Shown here: positions 7,491-14,292 of the stretch, in pieces
How the letters are laid out: each line of letters starts with the position of its first letter
Numbering within the stretch: the first letter of the stretch is position 1
NCBI GenBank assembly: GCA_031286005.1
Contig: JAITVC010000116.1
Span: forward strand, 1 to 17,386
Source of the DNA: Bacteroidales bacterium
GTDB lineage: Bacteria > Bacteroidota > Bacteroidia > Bacteroidales > P3
DNA: 17,386 nucleotides
Direction of reading: 5' to 3'
Translations under genes and position numbers: made by a program
Notes under the pieces: model-generated
Seen by the model: the letters and a program-made list of their open reading frames with translations, nothing else
Databases searched by the model: none
Told to the model about the DNA's origin: nothing

Positions 7491-8680
7491 TGTTCTCTAT
7501 TGGTATTTTTGGACGACGAAATGTCGGCAAAAGTGCATTGATTAATGCACTCACGGAGCAAAACTTAGCCATTGTTTCCAAAGTGGCAGGAACAACAACC
7601 GATCCGGTCAAGAAGTCTATCGAATTATTGGATATTGGAAAGGCTGTAATCGTTGACACAGCCGGATTTGATGATGACACGGAATTAGGTCAACAACGGG
7701 TTGATAAAACCAAACTAGTACTACAAACGATTGATTTCGCAATTTTAGTACTGGCTGAAAACCGTTTTGAAACGTTGGAAAGAGATTGGATAGGGGACTT
7801 CTACAATCAAGATATTCCGTTCATCATTGTTCACAATAAGTGTGATTTAATGCCCTTGCGAGATGATTTGAAGGCTATTATGCAATCGTTGTATGCCTGT
7901 GCGGTAATCGACGTTTCGGCAGAAAAAAGGATAAATTTGGAGGCCATATATGCAAATATACGGCAATGCAGAGATGCGGCGTGCCACGTTTCGGCAAGAA
8001 CAAAGCCGAAAACCTTGGTTTCCGGTTTAATCCATACCAACGATGTAGTTGTGTTGGTAACCCCCATTGACAGCGAGGCGCCGAAAGACCGATTGATTCT
8101 CCCGCAAGTTCAAACCATGCGTTCGATTTTGGATGAAAATGCAGTAGTCATGACCTGCCAAACCGAACAATTGCAACACACGCTTGATACGTTGAAAACT
8201 TCGCCGGCATTAATCATAACGGACAGTCAAGTTTTTTCGGAAGTGGAGAAAATCGTTCCAAAAGATAGCCGACTCACAAGTTTCAGTATTTTGCTGGCAC
8301 GCCTGAAAGGTAATTTTGAAACCTATTTGAAAGACACGCCGCATATCGCAAATTTAAAAGACGGCGACAAAATCTTAATATTGGAATCCTGCACCCATCA
8401 ACGTTCGTGCGAAGATATTGGCCGTGTGAAACTCCCGAACTTACTGCAAAAGCAAACCGGAAAAACGTTTCAATTTGATTTTATTTCCGGCCTGTCTGCA
8501 CTTCCCAATGATATGGAATCCTATGCGATGGTGTTCCAATGCGGTGCGTGCATGATAACCGATAAACAACTGCACAACCGCCTAAAACCGTTTATCGAAA
8601 AAGGCATCCCAACAACCAACTACGGAATGGCATTAGCATGGTTAAGCGGTATTTTTGAACGAGCAACAACAATTTTTTAG
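7490..8680 (+). CDS. hydF: [FeFe] hydrogenase H-cluster maturation GTPase HydF
   Basis: 396-residue cytoplasmic GTPase and scaffold that receives the 2Fe precursor built by HydE and HydG and delivers it to the hydrogenase HydA. The GTPase domain shows G1 GRRNVGKS (8-15), switch threonines GTTTDP (34-39), G3 DTAG (56-59) and G4 NKCD (116-119), followed by DVSAEKR (141-147). The C-terminal cluster-binding domain has C301-T-H303 in ESCTHQRSCEDIGRVK, then C351-G-A-C354. The family pattern as I remember it is CxH-x(46-53)-HCxxC. Here spacing is 46 but the His before CxxC is Gln (Q350). The ATG overlaps the MCE stop as TAATG, implying translational coupling to functionally unrelated genes. HydA, HydE and HydG are not in the window. 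Its presence implies an anaerobic, hydrogen-metabolising organism. Confidence 0.95.
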   Translation: MFSIGIFGRRNVGKSALINALTEQNLAIVSKVAGTTTDPVKKSIELLDIGKAVIVDTAGFDDDTELGQQRVDKTKLVLQTIDFAILVLAENRFETLERDWIGDFYNQDIPFIIVHNKCDLMPLRDDLKAIMQSLYACAVIDVSAEKRINLEAIYANIRQCRDAACHVSARTKPKTLVSGLIHTNDVVVLVTPIDSEAPKDRLILPQVQTMRSILDENAVVMTCQTEQLQHTLDTLKTSPALIITDSQVFSEVEKIVPKDSRLTSFSILLARLKGNFETYLKDTPHIANLKDGDKILILESCTHQRSCEDIGRVKLPNLLQKQTGKTFQFDFISGLSALPNDMESYAMVFQCGACMITDKQLHNRLKPFIEKGIPTTNYGMALAWLSGIFERATTIF

Positions 8681-8682
8681 AA

Positions 8683-9025
8683 AGAAAAACGCTCTCATAA
8701 GCCGGGTCCTGTTTCTAATCTATCATTTATCTCGACTTGCAATCACTTGCAAGCTCTATCGTTCGACCCCCCGTCATTGCCCGAGCCCGGCTTAGCAAAC
8801 GGTATATTTGAACTTTCAACCCATGAGGTTTACCCCAAACGTTTGTTGCCAAACGCTGCGGGAGCTCTTACCTCCCGTTTTCACCCTTACCCCTCGCAGG
8901 GCGGTTATTTTCTGTGGCACTTGCTGTCGTTGTTTGCACAACGCCTTCTGGTTATGAAGCATGGTGGCTCAGTGTTGCCCGGACTTTCCTCTACAAAAAT
9001 GCAGCGATAGATCGGAGCGTTTTCC
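8683..9025 (-). ncRNA. rnpB: RNase P RNA, bacterial class A
   Basis: Catalytic RNA that matures the 5' ends of tRNAs together with the RnpA protein. On the minus strand I read the class A hallmarks in order: AGAGGAAAGTCCGGGC (8977-8992), GGGAGGTAAGAGCTCCCGC (8858-8876), and near the 3' end ACAGGACCCGGCTTA (8698-8712). The terminal helix P1 is formed by AACGCTC (9015-9021) with GAGCGTT (8688-8694), which fixes both ends. The RNA is about 340 nt. The 3' strand of P1 runs directly into a T-rich stretch (TTTTTCTTTCT), which probably serves as terminator and ends within a few bases of the convergent hydF stop. A TATCTTTG box lies just upstream (9032-9039). An open frame on the opposite strand here is a shadow. 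Exact ends are inferred to within a few nucleotides. Confidence 0.95.
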
Positions 9026-9031
9026 CAACTG

Positions 9032-9039
9032 CAAAGATA
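9032..9039 (-). promoter_or_regulatory. -7 box of rnpB
   Basis: Minus strand TATCTTTG preceded by a T-run (TTTTTTCG). The spacing predicts a start near 9025, immediately before the 5' strand of helix P1. No good -33 element was seen. Confidence 0.65.
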
Positions 9040-9085
9040 CGAAAAAATTATGGATTATGAGTTATGAATTATTGTGTACTCTATT

Positions 9086-11016
9086 TTATTCCACAAATTG
9101 ATTATGTATAACTCTGGAATTGTATTGCTGAATCATTGCTTTGGTTTTGTTTTCCAAGGCTTTCAAGATGCCAGGTTCATGCTCCATAAGATTAGGTGAT
9201 TTTGCAAAATCGTGTTGGTCTTTTTTCAATGAAACGGACTTGCCATCTGTAAAATTTAAGACGAATCCGTTTTCGACAAACTGATAGTCGCTACCGGAAA
9301 GCCGCATCGCATAAGGTATTGCAGTGGTATCAAACACACTTTGCCCAAAGGCAATAAACGGTTTAGAATATCCCAGATAGTGCAACAGACTTGGCATAAT
9401 ATCAATTTGTTGCATAATTTTAGACTCTTTTTTGGGTGCAACCTGTTTCGGAAAATACCAAATCATCGGAATTCCCATACGTCCTAAACTACTTGAGTAG
9501 TAGTCATTTTCAACAAAGGTACTATGGTCGGATGTGATGATAAACAACGTATTTTCAAACCATGCCTTGGTGCGGCAGGTTTCAAAAAAGCGCCGAAGGG
9601 CATAATCTGTATATCCAACGGTTTTGTGAGGAGGTAAAGTGCCCTTCGAGAAATGCCCCTCAAATGCCTTTGGTACAGTGAAGGGGTCGTGAGACGTTAA
9701 TGTATAAACAATGGAAAAGAAAGGCGTTTTAGCAATATCCCTCGTTATCCGATTGGCTACATATTGCATAAACGGTTCATCAAAAATTCCCCAATTTCCG
9801 TCGTAATCTTTATCGTTATTCTGCACGTCTTTATCATATTCTGTTTTGCCTATGTACTCGTCGAATCCGACTTTCGCACAAAAAGCGTCGAATACCATTG
9901 TCCCGTTGAATCCGCCGTGATAGAACGACGATTTATAGCCCAGTGTAAGGTGTTTGCTAAACTCGGTAGATTGTTTTGAGAATACCTCGAAACGAGATAT
10001 TGCTCTTCTATCCAATTCGGGAAACCGGCAATAATAGCAGGAATACCGGTCATCGATACCAACGCATTGGAAAGCCCTCGGTATGTAACGCCTTGCTGTG
10101 CCAAACTATCCATAAATGGCGTGTAGCCAGTATTTCCTTCACTCAGATATTGAGAATATTCAGATGAATATCCTTCTAAAATAAGAATAACGATATTCGG
10201 CAAGGTATCGCCCTGAAAAATGGCATCTTGGTAAGTATGATGTGGATTAAAATGAGCGTATAACTCATCTTCGGAAGCGTAATAAGGAATGTTCTGAATC
10301 TCTCCTTTATCCAGTGTTTTTATGATGACAAATGGAGTGTTGGTAATTAAATCACCATTGTTTGTGGAGTATTGTCCGGCGTGAAAAATATCCAGCGGTT
10401 TAACCTGTAATCCCCCTCGTTGTCCCAATACGATAAGCGGCGTCAGTACGACAAAAGCAACGACTTGTTTAATGTAATAACGTATATTGATTGATTGATT
10501 GATTGGCGCGGGCGACTGTAATTTCAGACGTTTCCCAACATAGAATAGACAGAAAATTCCGAAAATAGCCAAAAGAGTTAGATACCAGTAATGCACAAGG
10601 AACGACGGAAGCAAACGAACGAAATCGCCTCGCACGCCGTCTAAATACGTAAAGATGCTTGCATTCATCCGTTGATGGGTAATGGGATAATACGAAACAT
10701 CAACTCCGTTTGCAAACAAAAACAATATCGCTGCAACATAATACCAAAAGTCCGTGAATTTTTGATAATAACGGTTTTGCTTATAATGAATCGGAAGTAA
10801 ATTCAGCACCAAAAAAGGCGCTAAAACGAACAACGTTCCCGATATTGCGAAACGAAAACTGCCGATGACAGCACGAATAGTTTCCAAGAATGAGGCATGA
10901 TAAAATAAGTCGTAGTTGGCAATCAGAAAGCAACCTTGTGTGAGCAACCACAGAGCCATCAGTAAAAGCCATCTGGAAAGGAGAAAAATAAGTAGAGGCA
11001 GATTGTAGGTTTTCAT
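9086..11016 (-). pseudogene. LTA-synthase-like membrane sulfatase/phosphoglycerol transferase, frameshifted
   Basis: Two overlapping open frames in different phases together make one protein. The first (11016 to about 9946) encodes ~357 residues: about five membrane helices (roughly 8-30, 50-75, 90-106, 140-160, 182-198), then the start of the periplasmic catalytic domain with NIVILILEGYSSEY (metal-ligand E281), GYTPFMDSLA and SNALVSMTGIPAIIAGFP (possible nucleophile S321). The second (about 9943 to 9086) continues with GYKSSFYHGGFNGTMVFDAF, TSHDPF and ITSDHS, which carry the remaining His/Asp metal ligands. Joined they give ~643 residues, the usual length of this alkaline-phosphatase-superfamily group, which moves phosphoglycerol or similar groups onto envelope glycans. 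Homology breaks between SLANTL and LGYKSS, near 9941-9948, where one base appears lost. It could be a real inactivation or an assembly error. The start sits 5 nt after a -7 box. priA lies 48 bp upstream on the same strand. Confidence 0.82.
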
Positions 11017-11021
11017 GGGTG

Positions 11022-11029
11022 CAAAGATA
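11022..11029 (-). promoter_or_regulatory. -7 box directly before the LTA-synthase-like gene (possible leaderless start)
   Basis: Minus strand TATCTTTG, then CACCC, then ATG at 11016. A start about 5-7 nt after the box would coincide with the A of the ATG, leaving no room for a ribosome binding site. The same string surrounds the priA start. Confidence 0.6.
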
Positions 11030-11064
11030 CGAAAAATAATTGACGATTATTATATGGAAATTTG

Positions 11065-13554
11065 TTACTGCGGGTCTACATCAACAACAATTCGCAAACT
11101 CTTATTCGGCGTATATTTGGAAAAGTTTTGCAACATGTCGGATAACTGATTTTTTACTTGGGAAATATTCGTTCTGCGGTCGAATTTTAGCAAGAATTCT
11201 TTGATGTAATACGTGTTAATCCTTGATACCAAAGGAAAATTTGGGCCTAATACTTGATTGCCGAACGCTGCATGCAACTGTTCCGATAAGGCCGAAACGC
11301 CTTTCTCCAAAACGTTGAAATCTTTGTGTTTCACAGCAACCTTAATCAATCGAAAATACGGCGGATAGTGAAATTGCTGTCGGTCGTGTAGTTGCGAAAG
11401 ATACATGCCCAAATAATTGTTGTCAATGACCTGCTGCAACACAGGGAAATTCTTGTTATAGGTTTGAATGATGACCGTGCCCTGCGTATTACGGCGTCCT
11501 GCCCTGCCGCTCACTTGCGCCATCAGTTGAAAACTGCGTTCGTACGCCCTAAAATCGGGAAATGAAATCAGATTGTCGGCACTCAAAATGCCAACCACGC
11601 TTACATTGTCGAAATCCAAACCTTTTGTTACCATTTGGGTGCCAACGAGAATATCAATCTTCCTATCCTCGAAGTCTTGAATGATTTGTCGATAGGCATT
11701 TTTAGAGCGTGTGGTGTCCAAATCCATACGGCGAATTTTGGCATCGGGGAAAAATACCGACAAGTCGTCCTCAATTTTTTCGGTACCAAAACCTTTCATC
11801 GTCAAGTGCGAATGCCCGCATTTGGGGCACTTTTGAGGCACCGGAATACCCAGTCCGCAATAGTGGCATTTGAGCATATCGCTGTGTTTATGGTAGGTCA
11901 GCGTAACATCGCAATTGGTGCATTCCGGCATGTAATTGCACACCTCACACTCCAAGCGAAGTGAGAAACCACGCCGGTTTTGGAACAAAATGATTTGCTC
12001 TTTTTTCTCCAACGCTTTCGTCATTTCGTTCATCAATACAGATGAAAAATGCGCATGCATCATTTTTTCTCGTGTTTCTTGCTTCAAATCAGCAATACGG
12101 ATGTTGGGCAAGTTCGTGTTTCCATAACGCTTCAGCAGTTCAACCAAACCGTATTTTCCGGTTTGCGCATTAAAATAACTTTCGATAGATGGCGTGGCAG
12201 AGCCTAAAACCGTCTTAGCGCCATGCAAACTTGCTAAATAAATCGCCGCATCACGGGCGTTGTAGCGTGGTGCAGGGTCGTATTGTTTGAATGAGGTTTC
12301 GTGTTCTTCATCCACAATGACCAAACCCAAATTATCGAACGGCATAAACACTGCCGAACGTGCGCCCAACACAATCTGAAATTGCTTTTCGCCCTTATCC
12401 ATCACACGTTGCCACACTTCTACACGTTCCTGCTCATTGAATTTGGAATGATAAATACCGACCTTTTCGCCGAAATACTTTCGCAAGCGATGAATAATTT
12501 GCGACGTCAGCGCAATTTCCGGCAAGAGATACAGCACTTGCTTACCGTTATTGATAGCTTGTTCAATGAGTTTGATGTAAATTTCGGTCTTCCCGCTTCC
12601 GGTTACGCCGTGCAATAGGGCAACGTTTTTTGTTTGTAGATGTAGTCCGATTTCGTCAAACGCCTGTTGCTGCTCTGCTGAAAAATGAATATCGTTCAGT
12701 TCATGCGTGGAATCAGAGGTTTCCAAGCGTGTTTCGGTTTTCTCAACGAGTTCAAGGACTTGTTTTTTGACTAAGGCACGGACGTGGACGTCTGCGCCGG
12801 CAGATGAGCTGGCGCAGAATGCTTTCAAAAGTTCGGAACGCTTGATTTCTCTGTGCGTTTGGCCATTTGTGAGATGAATAAACAGCATCAACACTTCCAC
12901 TTGTTTAACTGCTCTTTTTTCCAATTGATTAAACAGGTTTTGCAGGTTGTCCTCTTGTTCATAATCGGCATGAAGTTTGAGATAAACCTCTATTTTAGGC
13001 TTAATTCGCTCCAAAACTTCGTCTTTTATCATGACGATATGTTTATCACGCAGGTTTTTGATGAGGTGGATAGTCTTGACCAATCCTGTAATTCTCGAAA
13101 TTTCATCAATCGACAGTTCCGGCTTGTGATGCAAGGCTTCGGTTACCCGAAATTCATGTTCGGAAAGGGTAGACACATCGCCGTCAAAATCGGGGTTCAA
13201 TACAATGGTGCTTTCATTGCTCAATTTGAATGCCGACGGCAAAGCGGCTGCCATCACATCGCCCATGGTGCATAAGTAGTACGCCGAAATCCACTGCCAA
13301 AACTCCAACTGGATGCCTTGAATAATCGGCTTTTCGTCCAAAACCGACTGCGCATATTTCGTAATGTAGGCGGTTGGCGTCTCGTGATGAATCCGCACCA
13401 CCAACCCCGCATATTTCTTATGATTGGCAAATGGCACCACCATCCGTTTCCCAACAGCAATCTCGCCCTCCAACTCCTGCGGTACACGGTAGGTAAACGT
13501 GTTTTGCAACGGAAGCGGAAGTAGAATGTCGACGAAATAGGTAAGGCGTTCCAT
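11065..13554 (-). CDS. priA: Primosomal protein N', replication restart helicase PriA
   Basis: 829-residue superfamily 2 3'-5' DNA helicase that recognises stalled forks and D-loops and reloads the replicative helicase. The N-terminal 3'-DNA-binding domain starts FVDILLPLPLQNTFTYRVP (8-25), as expected for the family, so the ATG at 13554 is well supported. The helicase core has Walker A GVTGSGKT (316-323), PEIALT (345-350), the DEEH box (415-418) and GSATPS (451-456). The inserted zinc region carries eight cysteines (536, 539, 545, 548, 563, 566, 576, 579), binding two zincs. Helicase lobe 2 contains GTQMVTKGLDFDNV and VSGRAGR. Length is somewhat above E. coli PriA, as in other Bacteroidetes. 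A TATCTTTG box ends 6 bases before the ATG, suggesting a leaderless transcript. A second minus-strand box at 13884-13891 could give a long-leader mRNA. The LTA-synthase-like gene follows 48 bp downstream. Confidence 0.97.
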   Translation of the reverse strand: MERLTYFVDILLPLPLQNTFTYRVPQELEGEIAVGKRMVVPFANHKKYAGLVVRIHHETPTAYITKYAQSVLDEKPIIQGIQLEFWQWISAYYLCTMGDVMAAALPSAFKLSNESTIVLNPDFDGDVSTLSEHEFRVTEALHHKPELSIDEISRITGLVKTIHLIKNLRDKHIVMIKDEVLERIKPKIEVYLKLHADYEQEDNLQNLFNQLEKRAVKQVEVLMLFIHLTNGQTHREIKRSELLKAFCASSSAGADVHVRALVKKQVLELVEKTETRLETSDSTHELNDIHFSAEQQQAFDEIGLHLQTKNVALLHGVTGSGKTEIYIKLIEQAINNGKQVLYLLPEIALTSQIIHRLRKYFGEKVGIYHSKFNEQERVEVWQRVMDKGEKQFQIVLGARSAVFMPFDNLGLVIVDEEHETSFKQYDPAPRYNARDAAIYLASLHGAKTVLGSATPSIESYFNAQTGKYGLVELLKRYGNTNLPNIRIADLKQETREKMMHAHFSSVLMNEMTKALEKKEQIILFQNRRGFSLRLECEVCNYMPECTNCDVTLTYHKHSDMLKCHYCGLGIPVPQKCPKCGHSHLTMKGFGTEKIEDDLSVFFPDAKIRRMDLDTTRSKNAYRQIIQDFEDRKIDILVGTQMVTKGLDFDNVSVVGILSADNLISFPDFRAYERSFQLMAQVSGRAGRRNTQGTVIIQTYNKNFPVLQQVIDNNYLGMYLSQLHDRQQFHYPPYFRLIKVAVKHKDFNVLEKGVSALSEQLHAAFGNQVLGPNFPLVSRINTYYIKEFLLKFDRRTNISQVKNQLSDMLQNFSKYTPNKSLRIVVDVDPQ

Positions 13555-13559
13555 GGGTG

Positions 13560-13567
13560 CAAAGATA
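13560..13567 (-). promoter_or_regulatory. -7 box directly before priA (possible leaderless start)
   Basis: Minus strand TATCTTTG, CACCC, ATG (13554), the same arrangement as at 11016. The identity extends upstream into the T-run (TTTTTCG). The PriA N-terminus matches the family from this ATG, so moving the start downstream is unlikely. Confidence 0.6.
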
Positions 13568-13651
13568 CGAAAAAGAATTAAAAATTAAAAGGTGGGCTTT
13601 TGAATTAATGGGTGTGGGGTGCGAGGTGTCTGGGTACTAGGTGCGGGGGCT

Positions 13652-13733
13652 ACTTGGTACCTGCCAATACATAGCCAATACCTAACTTGGTATGGAGTTG
13701 TAGTGGACTTGATGTGGACTTGTAGTGGAGTTG
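13652..13733 (+). repeat. 11-nt phased degenerate tandem repeats
   Basis: ACTTGGTA occurs at 13652 and 13685 (33 nt apart), and GCCAATAC at 13663 and 13674 (11 nt apart), all in one 11-nt register. They are followed by three near-identical 11-mers: TAGTGGACTTG (13701), ATGTGGACTTG (13712) and TAGTGGAGTTG (13723), with a related 10-mer TATGGAGTTG at 13691. This is a decayed minisatellite or a set of helically phased binding sites. It has no coding explanation. Confidence 0.6.
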
Positions 13734-13832
13734 ATGCCTTTTTGGAGGCTATTTGGTTTTTTGGTGTGATGGTGTTGTTTTGTGTGTGGTTAGGGCGTTT
13801 GCGATGGTTTTAGTCATTTTTATGATTTGTGA

Positions 13833-13865
13833 TTTACGTATTCAATTTTTGGGTTTACGTATTCA
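13833..13865 (+). repeat. 12-nt direct repeat TTTACGTATTCA
   Basis: Exact copies lie at 13833-13844 and 13854-13865, a 21-nt period or about two helical turns. TACGTA in each is palindromic. The pair sits just downstream of a minus-strand -7 box, so it might be an operator, but this is speculative. Confidence 0.5.
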
Positions 13866-13883
13866 TTTATGAGTTATGAGTTG

Positions 13884-13891
13884 CAAAGATA
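13884..13891 (-). promoter_or_regulatory. Minus-strand -7 box pointing toward priA
   Basis: Reads TATCTTTG on the minus strand after a T-run (ATTTTTCG). There is no gene start immediately downstream; the first gene is priA, 330 bp away. It is either a second distal priA promoter or the start of an unannotated RNA through the G+T-biased spacer. Confidence 0.45.
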
Positions 13892-13937
13892 CGAAAAATT
13901 TATGATTTATGGATTATTGTTATTCGGAATTTTTTTG

Positions 13938-13945
13938 TATCTTTG
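13938..13945 (+). promoter_or_regulatory. Plus-strand -7 box opening the abi upstream region
   Basis: TATCTTTG after TTTTTTG. The expected start is near 13951. Downstream lies a 17-codon open frame (ATG 13956 to TAA 14006) with no recognisable product, and a repeat of TTTGTGGCCAA at 13942-13952 and 13971-13981. No larger gene follows before the abi promoters. Confidence 0.45.
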
Positions 13946-14066
13946 TGGCCAAGTAATGTCTTTCATTTCTTTTGTGGCCAAAAGATATTTAGTTTACAAA
14001 ACATAAATACAGAATGTTCATATATTGCATAATGACAGATAAAATTTAATAGCAGGAGGAAAATCA

Positions 14067-14099
14067 AAGATTAGTAACACGTAATTTTATTCTAATCTT
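14067..14099 (+). other. AT-rich hairpin
   Basis: AAGATTAG (14067-14074) pairs perfectly with CTAATCTT (14092-14099) around a 17-nt loop. A T-rich tract (14108-14122) follows after about 8 nt, so it could be a weak terminator of RNA started at 13951 or part of a structured RNA. An unattached AGGAGG at 14054-14059 has no start codon at a usable distance. Confidence 0.4.
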
Positions 14100-14139
14100 G
14101 AACCAAAATTTTTAAATTTTTTGTTTGGGAATTTTTTTG

Positions 14140-14147
14140 TAACTTTG
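14140..14147 (+). promoter_or_regulatory. Upstream -7 box of the abi locus
   Basis: TAACTTTG within TTTTTTTGTAACTTTGC (14132-14148). The same 17 bases recur at 14217-14233. The expected start is near 14153. The DNA between the two copies has no open frame. Confidence 0.5.
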
Positions 14148-14200
14148 CGGAAACGTCAAGGATTGTTTTTATATAAATTGATTAGTGAAATTAAATAAAA

Positions 14201-14232
14201 TTTGGTTAATTCAATTTTTTTTTGTAACTTTG
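14201..14232 (+). promoter_or_regulatory. Main promoter of the hairpin RNA and abi gene
   Basis: TTTG (14201-14204) and TAACTTTG (14225-14232) are separated by 20 nt, the expected -33 / -7 spacing of the Bacteroidetes primary sigma factor. The predicted start is about 14238, only a few bases before the hairpin stem. Confidence 0.7.
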
Positions 14233-14237
14233 CAATA

Positions 14238-14290
14238 ACATACTCACCCCGCTTCCCGTTAGAACAGCGCGCTCAGGGTGAGTGTTTTAT
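14238..14290 (+). ncRNA. Putative structured RNA / attenuator hairpin in front of the Abi_2 gene
   Basis: ACTCACCC (14242-14249) pairs exactly with GGGTGAGT (14276-14283). The stem extends by T-G and A-T pairs at its base to about 10 bp. An inner helix CGCT (14250-14253) / AGCG (14266-14269) caps it, with an asymmetric internal loop on the 3' side. The stem is followed by TTTTATTT, so the unit resembles a Rho-independent terminator placed between promoter and toxin-like gene, as in type III toxin-antitoxin loci. Structured RNAs upstream of abi_2 genes are known (the abiF RNA motif); whether this sequence matches that model needs a covariance search. The only purine-rich ribosome-binding candidate, AGGGTGAG, is buried in the 3' arm. 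No expression evidence is available. Confidence 0.5.
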
Positions 14291-14292
14291 TT

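Larger units (their letters stand above)
13575..13880 (+). other. Non-coding, G+T-biased spacer upstream of priA
   Basis: No credible gene in about 300 bp. The plus strand is strikingly rich in G and T and poor in C, especially 13590-13800. An open frame starting GTG at 13619 encodes a low-complexity W/V/F/L-rich peptide without homology signals and is rejected. The stretch contains 11-nt phased repeats (13652-13733) and a 12-nt direct repeat (13833-13865). If the minus-strand box at 13884-13891 is active, all of this would be priA leader RNA. Confidence 0.6.

Noticed and set aside
8747..9010. 87-codon open frame on the plus strand
   Set aside because: It is entirely inside rnpB on the opposite strand and has no protein-like features.
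13610..13649. Possible G-quadruplex from four G runs
   Set aside because: Two loops are 10-12 nt and the G runs are uneven; stability is doubtful without measurement.
13619..13813. 64-codon open frame starting GTG in the G+T-rich spacer
   Set aside because: Low-complexity W/V/F/L-rich product explained by base skew; no ribosome site or homology signal.
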